Assembly: GCA_947174365.1 (NCBI GenBank)
Contig: CAMWIR010000018.1
Location: 1 to 32,854, forward strand
From: an uncultured Ruminococcus sp.
Lineage (GTDB): Bacteria > Bacillota > Clostridia > Oscillospirales > Ruminococcaceae
Reading direction: 5' to 3'
DNA: 32,854 bases
Both the position numbers and the translations under genes were made by a program. Below are positions 22,988 to 30,456 of this stretch, piece after piece (position 1 is the stretch's first letter; every line of letters begins with the position of its first letter). The notes beneath the pieces were generated by a model. It was not told where the DNA came from. It ran no database searches and saw only the letters and a list, made by a program, of their open reading frames with translations.

Positions 22988-23758
22988 ATGGATTCGGAAA
23001 GCGGTTCATCAAATTATGCGGGATATGAAAATTACGACCGTCCGTCGGTGGCGGTGGACGCTGTGGTGTTCGGGGTGGAAAGCTATGAGACCTCCACTAT
23101 GGAGGGTAAACGGCTGAAAATTCTGCTGGTAAAGCGCGGGGAAGAGCCTTTCAAGGGCTGCTACAGTCTGCCGGGGGGATTTTTAAGGCAGGGAGAGACA
23201 GCCGAGGAGGCTGTGGAGAGAGAGCTTCTGGAGGAAACGGGCACAAGGTGCAGCAGGCTTATTCCGTTGAAGGTCTACAGCGGCAGGGGGCGTGACCCGA
23301 GAGGGTGGATAATCTCGACGTCCTATATTTCCCTGATGAACACGGTAGCCTTAAGCACAAGGAGCGATTCGGACGCTGCCTGCGCTGTATGGCTGGATGT
23401 GAGGTATGAAAGCGAGGGCGGGGAACGGATCATTATTTCCGACGGCTGCGGATTTGAGGCTGTTCTGACGGAGAACGGCTCCTCGGACGCATTTGCCTTT
23501 GACCATTCACAGATCATCTTTGACGGCTTCAGAAAATTGCAGGACGAGACCCGTTACCATGACATTATATTTGACCTTATGCCCGAGACATTCACCGTAT
23601 CGGGGCTTCATGAGCCGTACAGAATGATACTGGGCAAGAATGAGACTGTTCAGGCGTTCAGAAAAAGAATGTCGGGAAAAATAGTGGAGACGGATATGTT
23701 CGATAATACTAAAATGGCGCACAGAAAATCTAAACTGTACCGCCGCAGAAAGGACTAA
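22988..23758 (+). CDS. nrtR: NrtR-type Nudix transcriptional regulator
   Basis: A 256-residue protein. Residues 20-150 form a Nudix domain with an intact box, G64-FLRQG-E70-TAEEAVE-RELLEETGT, following VKRGEEPFKGCYSLPGG. The C-terminal 90 residues (RYHDIIFDLMPETFTVSGLHEPYRMI, then RKRMSGKIVETD...RKSKLYRR) match the winged helix of NrtR regulators, which sense ADP-ribose and repress NAD salvage and synthesis genes. Since the Nudix box keeps its catalytic glutamates, it could also hydrolyse ADP-ribose or a related nucleotide. The neighbour is a nicotinamidase, which fits the role. A consensus promoter and a 23-bp palindrome lie upstream, suggesting autoregulation. The start has GGAGGGG. Plain Nudix hydrolase is the alternative. 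Confidence 0.83.
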   Translation: MDSESGSSNYAGYENYDRPSVAVDAVVFGVESYETSTMEGKRLKILLVKRGEEPFKGCYSLPGGFLRQGETAEEAVERELLEETGTRCSRLIPLKVYSGRGRDPRGWIISTSYISLMNTVALSTRSDSDAACAVWLDVRYESEGGERIIISDGCGFEAVLTENGSSDAFAFDHSQIIFDGFRKLQDETRYHDIIFDLMPETFTVSGLHEPYRMILGKNETVQAFRKRMSGKIVETDMFDNTKMAHRKSKLYRRRKD

Positions 23759-23765
23759 TGATAAT

Positions 23766-24296
23766 ATGGAAATTTTGGTTGTTATTGATATGCAGAACGA
23801 TTTTTTGACGGGCGCTCTGGGCAATGCAGAGACCGCAGGGATTCTTGAAAAGGTTTGCCAAAGGGTGAGGGAGTACAGGCAAAGTCACGATCTGCCTGTG
23901 GTATACACCATGGACACTCATGGAGAGAATTACCTTGACACCCGGGAGGGCAGAAAGCTGCCTGTGCCCCACTGCATTGTGGGAACACAAGGGTGGGAAT
24001 TGCCCGAAAGTCTTAAAGAGGCGATAGGGGACGGCGTGGAAGTCCGCAAGGAAACCTTCGGGGCGAAAACTCTTCCCGATGTTATCACAAAAATTTGCGG
24101 CGGGAACGCTCCCGAAAAGATAACCTTTATGGGAGTATGCACGGATATTTGCGTTATCTCCAATGCAATGCTGATAAAGGCGTTTTTCCCCGAGGCGGAA
24201 ATTGAGGTGGTCGGCGGCTGTTCGGCAGGCGTTACCCCGGAAAGCCACGACAGGGCGCTGGCGGCAATGGGAAGCTGTCAAATAGAGGTGATATAG
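23766..24296 (+). CDS. pncA: Nicotinamidase (isochorismatase-like cysteine hydrolase)
   Basis: A 176-residue cytosolic enzyme expected to hydrolyse nicotinamide to nicotinate and ammonia, feeding the Preiss-Handler route to NAD that ends with the NadE found nearby. The catalytic triad is visible: D8 in VVIDMQNDF, K95 in VRKETFGAK and C129 in GVCTDICV. Metal ligands are probably D50 and H52 (TMDTHG) and H69 (VPHCIVGT). The length is close to that of small nicotinamidases. It starts 7 bases after the nrtR stop, in the same operon. Another isochorismatase-type amidase activity cannot be excluded, but position beside NrtR favours nicotinamidase. Confidence 0.85.
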   Translation: MEILVVIDMQNDFLTGALGNAETAGILEKVCQRVREYRQSHDLPVVYTMDTHGENYLDTREGRKLPVPHCIVGTQGWELPESLKEAIGDGVEVRKETFGAKTLPDVITKICGGNAPEKITFMGVCTDICVISNAMLIKAFFPEAEIEVVGGCSAGVTPESHDRALAAMGSCQIEVI

Positions 24297-24336
24297 GAGG
24301 AAAGATCGGTCTTTGACAAAAAGGAGTGTGAGGAAA

Positions 24337-24891
24337 ATGGAAATGTTAAACGGACTGGGCGGAATGTTCGGGAGGATTGCCCCGGGAATGTGCAGGCTGG
24401 CTATGAACGGGCAGGTGGCGGTGAAAACTTCAAACGGCTACAAAAGCTATGACCCGGCGAAGGGAGTTCTTACAAATTGCAGCAGCTTTGTGCTGGATAT
24501 GGGAGACGATTTCTTCTTCCTGCTGCCCACGGGCAAGGTGAACAAGGGGGACATCATTCTGGTGGGCGGCAAGCCGAAATGCGTTGTGGAAAAGGGAGAG
24601 GACGTAATAACCGCCATAAATTATGAGGATTCAACCGTTGAAAAGATAATCCCCGAACGGCATATGTTTATGGGAAATGCTTATTTTTACGGCAAGATTG
24701 TTTCACTGCTCGGAAACGGCAAAAAGGGCACGGGGAAGATCATGAAATATATGATGATCTCGGAAATGATGAAGGGCGGCAAAACTCAGAACGGCATGAA
24801 TCCCTTGCTGCTTATGGCAATGACGGGGGGAAAAGGCGATCTGTTTGAGGGGCTGTTTGACTTTGAGGACGGGGAGGCGGATATGCTGTGA
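24337..24891 (+). CDS. Unrecognised protein in the NAD-linked operon
   Basis: A protein of 184 residues from ATG 24337, which has AAGGAG 10 bases upstream; a TTG at 24313 preceded by AGGAGG is an alternative. It has no clear signal or membrane segment. The N-terminal part is rich in glycine and methionine (NGLGGMFGRIAPGMCRLAMNGQ). The centre looks like an all-beta fold with strands VAVKTSNGYKSYD, FVLDMGDDFFFLLP, GDIILVGGKPKCVV and DVITAINYEDSTVEKI. A methionine-rich, helix-prone tail (KIMKYMMISEMMKGG...PLLLMAMTGGKGD) and an acidic end follow. I do not recognise the family. Its stop overlaps the start of the next gene, so the two are coupled. Confidence 0.75.
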   Translation: MEMLNGLGGMFGRIAPGMCRLAMNGQVAVKTSNGYKSYDPAKGVLTNCSSFVLDMGDDFFFLLPTGKVNKGDIILVGGKPKCVVEKGEDVITAINYEDSTVEKIIPERHMFMGNAYFYGKIVSLLGNGKKGTGKIMKYMMISEMMKGGKTQNGMNPLLLMAMTGGKGDLFEGLFDFEDGEADML

Positions 24892-25070
24892 ACTGCAAGG
24901 AGCTGAAAAAAAGGTTAGAGGAAAAAAATGTTGACAGGAACAGTTATTCTATATTGAGTGGGATAAGGTATCCTAATGAATGCTATTGCCTGATATTTGA
25001 GGACGGGGTATGGAAAGTTTACTACAGTGAGAGAGGGGATATGACGGGTCTGAAAGAATTTACCTCGTAA
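24888..25070 (+). CDS. Small unknown protein, probably cut by an in-frame stop
   Basis: A 60-residue frame starting with GTG, which overlaps the previous stop (GTGA). It reads MNCKELKKRLEEKNVD, PNECYCLIFEDGVWKVYYSERGD and TGLKEFTS. After the TAA at 25068-25070 the same frame runs on for 13 codons (SEACEYFYGWIMK) to TAG at 25112. The extension fits well: similar small clostridial proteins, as I recall them, end in a segment like F-x-S/T-EEEACEYF. The stop therefore looks like a recent nonsense change or a readthrough site. Some such proteins are annotated as immunity-like, but I do not assign a function. Confidence 0.6.
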   Translation: MNCKELKKRLEEKNVDRNSYSILSGIRYPNECYCLIFEDGVWKVYYSERGDMTGLKEFTS

Positions 25071-25146
25071 AGTGAAGCGTGCGAATATTTTTACGGGTGG
25101 ATTATGAAATAGTTTGATTTTAAAATAACGAAAGGAGAAGATACTT

Positions 25147-26019
25147 ATGGGAAGCGGGATTTGGAGCAGAGATAAATTTGCGGATTATAGCCGCAGTGCG
25201 GGACGGAGCGTGAATGCTTCGGGAGTTGTGAGCGGGAATTATTCGGCGCAGGAGATGTTTAAGTCGAGAAGCCTTGACCCTGCACTGAATGTGTACAGGA
25301 AAATAAGGGAATGCAGGGACAGTGAAGAGCACCCGGAGACAGTGCCCGTTATACTTGCGCTGGACGTTACGGGAAGCATGGGCGGCGCTGCGGTGGAGGT
25401 GGCGAAAAAGCTGAACATTGTTATGACCACTCTTTACGACAGCACAAAGGATGTGGAGTTCCTTATAATGGGCATAGGCGATCTTGCCTATGACCGCGCC
25501 CCCATTCAGGCGAGCCAGTTTGAATCGGATATACGCATAGCCGAGCAGTTGGACAAAATTTTCTTTGAAGCGGGCGGCGGCGGAAACGCTTACGAATCCT
25601 ACACGGCGGCATGGTATTTTGCCCTTAATTACACGTCCCTGGACTGCCACAGCAGGGGAAAAAAGGGGCTTATCATCACCATGGGGGATGAACCCCTTAA
25701 CCCCTATCTCCCGAAAGACCCTTTGAATAAGGCTTTGGGCGGCGGTGCAGAGGCGGATGTGGAGACAGGTGCGCTTTATAATGAGGTCACGGAAAAATTC
25801 GAGGTCTACCACCTGGCGGTCATTGACAGGCTCAGCTGCGGCGGCAGATACAAGGACAGAATTATGGACACCTTCGGGCAATTTCTGGACAAAGAACATC
25901 TGCGGCAGGTTGATCTTAACAACATTATAGAAACTATTGTTGATATTGTTACTGCCTTTGCTGCGGGTAGTGCGCAGGCTGCGGCAGCGGAAAACACGGA
26001 GAGTATGATCTCATGGTAA
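25147..26019 (+). CDS. Von Willebrand factor A (VWA) domain protein
   Basis: A 290-residue cytosolic protein. Residues about 65-275 form a VWA fold with a MIDAS metal site: D73-V-T75-G-S77 after VPVILAL, with further MIDAS candidates in the EAGGGGNAYESYTAA loop and in GLIITMGDEPLNP. The first 60 residues (GIWSRDKFADYSRSAG, SAQEMFKSRSLDPALNVY) are typical of a group of stand-alone bacterial VWA proteins. VWA domains bind partner proteins through a divalent metal and often serve chaperone or assembly roles. The gene has AAAGGAGA upstream, and its last 7 bases overlap the PurA-like gene, so the two products probably work together. No MoxR-type ATPase is present. Confidence 0.82.
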   Translation: MGSGIWSRDKFADYSRSAGRSVNASGVVSGNYSAQEMFKSRSLDPALNVYRKIRECRDSEEHPETVPVILALDVTGSMGGAAVEVAKKLNIVMTTLYDSTKDVEFLIMGIGDLAYDRAPIQASQFESDIRIAEQLDKIFFEAGGGGNAYESYTAAWYFALNYTSLDCHSRGKKGLIITMGDEPLNPYLPKDPLNKALGGGAEADVETGALYNEVTEKFEVYHLAVIDRLSCGGRYKDRIMDTFGQFLDKEHLRQVDLNNIIETIVDIVTAFAAGSAQAAAAENTESMISW

Positions 26020-27275
26020 CGGATATAAAAATTGTTACAGGGGCTTCCTACGGAGACGAGGGCAAGGGAATGATGACGGCGTATTTTTCGGAAGTCTCCC
26101 GAAAGGCAGGGAGAAAGTGCCTTAACATTCTCCACAACGGCGGCGGACAGCGGGGACACACGGTTAATATGGGCAAATTGCCCGGTTATATGTCCTATAA
26201 GGGCTATGTGTCCCAAAGGCACGTTTTCCACCATTTGGGCTCGGGCAGCTTTTCGGGAGCGGATACATATTTTTCGGAGGATTTTATTCTGAATCCCATT
26301 ATATTTGCCGAGGAAATGAATGAGCTCGGGAGGTTGCCCTTTAAAATTTACCGAAACAGAAAATGCCGCTGGTCGACCCCCTTTGATATGATGATAAATC
26401 AGATCGCGGAGGACTATCGGGGAGATGACCGCCACGGCAGCTGCGGGGCGGGGATATGGGAAACCATTCTGAGATATGACACCCTGCCATGTCCCGAGCT
26501 TAGCGAATTTGCGGCGCTGCCCAAAAAGGCACGCATGGATTTTCTGGATGAAGTGCGGGAATATGCAAAAAAACGTTTGCTTGAAATAGGCGTGAAAAGC
26601 GTTCCCGAAAAATGGCGGGAAAATATGGAAAGCGAGGGGCTTGCAGAGCATTTTCTTGAAGATGTTATGTTTTTGAGCAGGGCTGCAAAGGCTGCGGACG
26701 GTGTGCCCAAGGGTTATAATGACATCGTTTTTGAGGGCGGTCAGGGGCTGCTGCTGAGTGAAAAGCTTATGGAAATTTACGGCAGCGACCGTTATCTTAC
26801 ACCCAGCTTTACGGGGTATGAAAATCCTTTGAAGATAATTCGGGAAATAGGGAAAAAATGTGAGATTGAGGGCATTGAAGTATGCTATGTTACACGCTCC
26901 TATCTTACACGCCACGGCGCAGGACCTTTTCCGGGAGAATGTCCGAAAGAGGCGATAAATCCGAATATGGCCGATCTTACAAATATGCCGAATGATTATC
27001 AGGGTACTCTGCGTTACGGCAGGCTTGATCTGAGCAGTCTCAACAGGCGGATAGAGGAGGATTTTGCAGGGTACAAAGGGTTGGAAAATGTCCCTCGGAT
27101 AATAAGATCGGCGGCGGTTACTCACCTTAACGAGACAACGGGAATGCTGGCGGCTGCGGGCGGGACGGCTGCTGTTTCGGAGATTGAGGCGGACATGGTG
27201 TACATGGAATGGTCGGAGAATATAGGCGAAATTATAACCTCGGGCAGTGTGCCGCTGCACCCAATGGATATGTGA
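26013..27275 (+). CDS. Divergent adenylosuccinate synthetase (PurA) paralogue
   Basis: A 420-residue protein of the PurA fold. GTP and IMP-type motifs are present: the P-loop-like SYGDEGKGMM with catalytic Asp15, GGGQRGHTV with His49, GSCGAGI where PurA has T-T-x-RGIGP, FEGGQGLLL, and TRHGAGPFPGE where PurA has TRxGxGPFPTE. The aspartate-binding loop of PurA (TTTGRxRRxGWxD) is absent or changed to GTLRYGRLDL. It is therefore unlikely to be the housekeeping enzyme and may ligate a different amino donor or act on a different nucleotide. It is translationally coupled to the VWA gene and lies in a NrtR-controlled operon. A strong terminator follows. Horizontal links to phage PurZ-type enzymes are conceivable but unproven. 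Confidence 0.8.
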   Translation: MVTDIKIVTGASYGDEGKGMMTAYFSEVSRKAGRKCLNILHNGGGQRGHTVNMGKLPGYMSYKGYVSQRHVFHHLGSGSFSGADTYFSEDFILNPIIFAEEMNELGRLPFKIYRNRKCRWSTPFDMMINQIAEDYRGDDRHGSCGAGIWETILRYDTLPCPELSEFAALPKKARMDFLDEVREYAKKRLLEIGVKSVPEKWRENMESEGLAEHFLEDVMFLSRAAKAADGVPKGYNDIVFEGGQGLLLSEKLMEIYGSDRYLTPSFTGYENPLKIIREIGKKCEIEGIEVCYVTRSYLTRHGAGPFPGECPKEAINPNMADLTNMPNDYQGTLRYGRLDLSSLNRRIEEDFAGYKGLENVPRIIRSAAVTHLNETTGMLAAAGGTAAVSEIEADMVYMEWSENIGEIITSGSVPLHPMDM

Positions 27276-27292
27276 TAAAGCGTTAAACACAA

Positions 27293-27329
27293 AGCCGCAG
27301 ATCGGTGAACGGTCTGCGGCTGTTTTTTT
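27293..27329. terminator. Terminator closing the NrtR operon
   Basis: Stem AGCCGCAGA / TCTGCGGCT (extendable by two pairs) followed by TGTTTTTTT. The T-run overlaps the stop codon of the convergent gene at 27328, so one hairpin serves both sides. Confidence 0.9.
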
Positions 27330-27825
27330 ATGCGTCACGACGGTTCACAGCTCCCGCAAGCTGCTCTGCCTGCTTGCGAATGCGTTCCTCGTCTGCTTCT
27401 TCGATCTGATTCATCACGGCGCTTCTGAATGCGTCGGCGGACTTTATAAAGTTAAAATTATAGCCCCCCGAAGATGTGGATACCACGATCTTTCCGTAGC
27501 CGAATATTTTTCCCCCGAGCCCCTGTTCCACCGAAACGCTGTTGACTTTACCGAGGGGCGAGTCCATTACTTTTGTATTGATTATGCCGTATTTGCCCAT
27601 TATCTTTTTGCTGGTAAGTCCCAGCTCCGTGAGCTTTATCCGCAGCGCTTTAGGAACAATGACCAGCGCTGCAATTATCAGCCCTATCAAAAAGCTGTCA
27701 GATGAGGCAAACATTATCAGCAGCAGTACGCCGATAATTGCATTGGGGATAATGGGCAGAAAGCTCGTCTGAGCCTTGGAAATGATTCTCTCGTCCCTGC
27801 CGAGATTGCTTTCAAGATATGCCAT
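27328..27825 (-). CDS. Bacterial PH-domain membrane protein
   Basis: A 165-residue protein with two hydrophobic segments (FLPIIPNAIIGVLLLIMFAS and FLIGLIIAALVIVPKAL, about residues 22-60) followed by a bacterial pleckstrin-homology (bPH_2/YdbS-like) domain: LTELGLTSKKIMGKYGIINTKVMDSPLGKVNSVSVEQGL, FGYGKIVVSTSSGG, YNFNFIKSADAFRSAV. A charged coiled C-terminus (NQIEEADEERIRKQAEQL) ends it. The function is unknown; the family is membrane-associated. ATG 27825 is chosen because GGAGG lies 8 bases upstream; the in-frame TTG at 27840 overlaps that site. The promoter is at 27916-27944. Confidence 0.82.
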   Translation of the reverse strand: MAYLESNLGRDERIISKAQTSFLPIIPNAIIGVLLLIMFASSDSFLIGLIIAALVIVPKALRIKLTELGLTSKKIMGKYGIINTKVMDSPLGKVNSVSVEQGLGGKIFGYGKIVVSTSSGGYNFNFIKSADAFRSAVMNQIEEADEERIRKQAEQLAGAVNRRDA

Positions 27826-27915
27826 AAACATGACCTCCAAAATTTTTACTGCCGGATTGCCGATATTACGCTATTCGTGAGCTTTATAACATTTTTCGGC
27901 ATTTCGGTAATTCCT

Positions 27916-27961
27916 ATTATATCACAATTGCAAACATTTTGCAATACTTTTATATTGCAAA
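27916..27961. promoter_or_regulatory. Promoter with TTGCAA operator-like repeats
   Basis: On the minus strand a -35 TTGCAA (27944-27939) and -10 TATAAT (27921-27916) with 17-base spacing serve the PH-domain gene. ATTGCAAA (27927-27934) and its inverse TTTGCAAT (27938-27945) cover the spacer and -35, and a third ATTGCAAA lies at 27954-27961 toward the divergent RHH gene. This looks like an operator array; the neighbouring RHH protein is the natural candidate to bind it. Confidence 0.55.
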
Positions 27962-28047
27962 AATAATATTTTTTTATTGTATATTTTTCACAAAAAATAT
28001 TACATAATTATTATATAGAATATTTTCGGAAATACGGAGGTTCAGAA

Positions 28048-28239
28048 ATGTTTAAGATACAAAAGGGCTATGACACTGTGACCAAATCTTTCCGTCTGCC
28101 TGTTGAACTGGTGGAGGCGCTTGACGCACTGGCTTACAAGTATAATCTTTCACTTAATCAGCTTGTGGTGCAGTGCCTTAACTATGCACTGGACAATCTG
28201 GAGGAAAATGATACGGAGGGAGAAAAGGCAGTCAAATAA
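28048..28239 (+). CDS. Ribbon-helix-helix family small protein
   Basis: A 63-residue protein with a ribbon-helix-helix (Arc/MetJ-like) core: the strand VTKSFRLP, helix VELVEALDALAYKYN, the turn LS, and helix LNQLVVQCLNYALDNL, then an acidic-basic tail. Such proteins dimerise, insert the strand pair into the DNA major groove and often repress their own promoter or pair with a toxin. No toxin gene is adjacent. The start has ACGGAGG with 9 bases spacing. The AT-rich region upstream holds TTGCAA repeats shared with the divergent PH-domain gene. A perfect stem terminator follows the stop. Confidence 0.75.
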   Translation: MFKIQKGYDTVTKSFRLPVELVEALDALAYKYNLSLNQLVVQCLNYALDNLEENDTEGEKAVK

Positions 28240-28240
28240 A

Positions 28241-28276
28241 AAGGCTTTGACTGCGCAAAAATGCGGTCAAAGCCTT
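28241..28276. terminator. Bidirectional terminator
   Basis: Stem AAGGCTTTGAC / GTCAAAGCCTT, extended by three inner pairs around GCAAAAAT, lies between the RHH gene and the convergent DAHP synthase gene. Confidence 0.75.
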
Positions 28277-28313
28277 GTGCATATTTTCTTTGTTAAATTA
28301 CGGCTAACAGCAA

Positions 28314-29345
28314 TTACAGCTGTTCGGCAATATCATAGATAAGCCGCTCGGACTTCTCCCAGCCGAGGCAGGGGTCGGTTATGGACTTGCCGTAAACGCC
28401 CTCGTCCACCTTCTGGCAGCCGTCCTCAATGTAGCTTTCTATCATAAAGCCCTTGACTATGCTCTTTATGTCGTTGTTGTGGCGGCAGGAGTGGAGAACC
28501 TCGTGGCATATGCGTATCTGCTCGTTGTACTGCTTGCCCGAATTTGAGTGGTTTGCGTCAATGATGACTGCCATATTGGCAAGGTTCTTTGCGGAATAAT
28601 CCTCATAAAGGCGGACTAAGTCCTCATAATGATAATTGGGGTGGGAGTTGCCGTGCTTGTCCACATATCCTCTTAAAATAGCGTGGGAAAGGAGATTGCC
28701 GTGGCTGTGAGCCTCCCAGCCTCTGTAAAGGAAGGTATGCTCCGACTGGGCGGCAATAATAGAATTGAGCATTACCGAATAATCGCCGCTTGTGGGGTTC
28801 TTCATGCCCACGGGAATATCGAGACCGCTGGCGGTGAGTCTGTGCTGCTGATCCTCCACCGATCTTGCGCCTATTGCCACATAGGAAAGGATATCCGAAA
28901 GATACCTGTGATTTTCGGGGTATAGCATTTCGTCGGCGCAGCCGAGACCTGTTTCGGCAACCGCCTTTGTGTGCAGCCGCCTGATCGAAATAATGCCCTC
29001 CAGCATATCCTCGCCCTTTGTGGGGTCGGGCTGGTGGATCATGCCCTTATAGCCCTGACCTGTGGTGCGGGGCTTGTTGGTGTATATTCTGGGGATTATG
29101 ATTATTTTGTCCTTTACCTTTTCCTGAACCTTTGCCAGACGGCAGATGTAGTCCATAACGCTGTCCTCACGGTCGGCGGAGCAGGGGCCTATCACAAGAA
29201 TGAACTTGTCCGAATCGCCTGTGAAAACGTCTCTGATCTCCTTATCCCGTGCCTCTTTTACCTTAACTATTTCCTCGGGGATAGGGAACTGCTGCTTTAT
29301 CTCCTGGGGGATTGGCAGCTTTCTTTTAAAATCCATATTCATCAT
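28314..29345 (-). CDS. aroF: DAHP synthase, class I (3-deoxy-7-phosphoheptulonate synthase)
   Basis: A 343-residue enzyme that condenses phosphoenolpyruvate with erythrose 4-phosphate, the entry step of the shikimate pathway that feeds PheA at 16.8-17.9 kb. Hallmarks of the AroF/G/H type are clear: ILVIGPCSADRE, IIPRIYTNKPRTTGQGYKGMIHQPDP, GARSVEDQQHRLTASGLDIPVGMKNPTSGD, ILRGYVDKHGNSHPNYHYEDL, VIIDANHSNSGKQYNEQIRI and a C-terminal FMIESYIEDGCQ...GKSITDPCLGWE. Which paralogue (F, G or H) it resembles cannot be told by eye. It has a consensus promoter about 150 bases upstream and a 140-base leader with a bulged hairpin. The ATG is preceded by GGAG at a rather long 12 bases. Confidence 0.93.
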   Translation of the reverse strand: MMNMDFKRKLPIPQEIKQQFPIPEEIVKVKEARDKEIRDVFTGDSDKFILVIGPCSADREDSVMDYICRLAKVQEKVKDKIIIIPRIYTNKPRTTGQGYKGMIHQPDPTKGEDMLEGIISIRRLHTKAVAETGLGCADEMLYPENHRYLSDILSYVAIGARSVEDQQHRLTASGLDIPVGMKNPTSGDYSVMLNSIIAAQSEHTFLYRGWEAHSHGNLLSHAILRGYVDKHGNSHPNYHYEDLVRLYEDYSAKNLANMAVIIDANHSNSGKQYNEQIRICHEVLHSCRHNNDIKSIVKGFMIESYIEDGCQKVDEGVYGKSITDPCLGWEKSERLIYDIAEQL

Positions 29346-29377
29346 TTTTAAATAACGCTCCTTACATTAACGCAATG

Positions 29378-29404
29378 TGCAGTGTACAAGTGTACTGCTG
29401 CACT
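29378..29404. other. Hairpin in the DAHP synthase leader
   Basis: GTGCAG-T-GTAC-AAGT-GTAC-TG-CTGCAC forms a bulged 10-bp stem within the leader, about 35 bases upstream of the aroF start. No T-run follows on the aroF strand and no leader peptide rich in aromatic residues was seen. Confidence 0.35.
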
Positions 29405-29495
29405 TGCTGTAATTTTTTCGGTTTCTCTTAAAATGCCACGGTTTTTGTATACTTTATTATTTTAACGGTTTAAACCAAGGCGCATTCCAAACTAT

Positions 29496-29524
29496 ATTAT
29501 AACACATACGGAAAGATTTGTCAA
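29496..29524 (-). promoter_or_regulatory. Consensus promoter of the DAHP synthase gene
   Basis: On the minus strand TTGACA (29524-29519), 17 bases, TATAAT (29501-29496). Both hexamers match the consensus exactly. Confidence 0.88.
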
Positions 29525-29589
29525 CAGGTGATTTTTGAATTTTTTATGTGCTCGAAAAGGATGAGTTCTGCTGTATTCGGGCTTGGGAT

Positions 29590-30381
29590 TTACGTTTCCT
29601 GTGACCCTGTAATGCCTGTAACAATTTCATAAAAGATCTTATTAAGCTGTTCCATGCTGCCCTTTTCACGGGGAGGCATATTTTCCGCAGAGCTTTTCAA
29701 TTCGCAAAGCTCATTTTTGATATACTCCCCCAGAGCCTCCACACGGGGGATCTCGCCTTTTTCGGGGGCGTTTTCTTTTAAGATCAGCAGACTGTTTACT
29801 TTGTCCGTCAGGTCGGCGGGCAGATAGCCCTCTGTCAGCTCTGAAAAAAGTATGGGCGGGGGAGTGCGCCTGTCCTCTATCCAGCGGCAGGCAAGCAGCG
29901 GCCGCAGTACATAGAAATATTTTTTCAGCTTGACGGTTTCCACGTTCAAATGCTTGTTGTTATTTTCCGCCAGCTTCAAATAATGGAACATCGCACCCTT
30001 GGGGTTAAAATAATCGCAATGACTGCAAAGTATCGGCAGTATTTTTTGCCATTCCTCAGTGTTACGATAGACGATAGGGGACTGCGCCCATTCAAAGGCG
30101 GTCTGATTTGATTTGTGCAGCAGATACAGGAATTTTTTCAGATCCCAGCCGTTTATATCATATACCTCGTCAAGCTGCCATTCGATAACATCGGAAATTT
30201 CGTCTATCCGCAGATAGTCCCGGGGCTGCCGCACGTAAATGAAACGCACGTCATAGTCGCTGTCTGGGGAGGCAAAGCACCATGCCCTGCTGCCCGACTC
30301 GACGGCATAGATTATCCGTACATTTTCTTTTTGCTCGATTTCCGAAAGCTTTTCCTTGATGATTTTCTCCATGCTTTCCAT
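29590..30381 (-). CDS. RlaP-like nucleotidyltransferase (YcgL family)
   Basis: A 263-residue protein of the DNA polymerase beta superfamily. The nucleotidyltransferase signature is GSRAWCFASPDSDYDVRFIYV at about residues 31-50, with the two aspartates DYD as metal ligands and an arginine in place of the common GSxAxG. The rest (YLRIDEISDVIEW, INGWDLKKFLYLLHKSNQTAFEWAQSPIVY, YFYVLRPLLACRWIE) follows the RlaP/YcgL family, which has been linked to RNA repair. The substrate is not known. The start has AAGGAG 9 bases upstream. It stands alone between aroF and ribU. Confidence 0.83.
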   Translation of the reverse strand: MESMEKIIKEKLSEIEQKENVRIIYAVESGSRAWCFASPDSDYDVRFIYVRQPRDYLRIDEISDVIEWQLDEVYDINGWDLKKFLYLLHKSNQTAFEWAQSPIVYRNTEEWQKILPILCSHCDYFNPKGAMFHYLKLAENNNKHLNVETVKLKKYFYVLRPLLACRWIEDRRTPPPILFSELTEGYLPADLTDKVNSLLILKENAPEKGEIPRVEALGEYIKNELCELKSSAENMPPREKGSMEQLNKIFYEIVTGITGSQET

Positions 30382-30456
30382 TTTCCGCAGCTCCTTTTAA
30401 AAATTTAAAGCAAGATCAAAACAAGAGCAGCCATATGACCGCTCTTGCTGTCCGGT

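Noticed and set aside
26013-27275. Reading the PurA-like gene as phage-type PurZ (diaminopurine genome pathway)
   Set aside because: The diagnostic neighbours of the Z-genome pathway (DatZ/MazZ/DpoZ-type genes) are absent and the gene sits in a bacterial NAD-linked operon.
25806-27338. 510-codon open frame on the minus strand opposite the PurA-like gene
   Set aside because: It lies antisense to a gene with clear PurA motifs, and its translation is basic, Cys/His-rich and has no recognisable domain or ribosome binding site.
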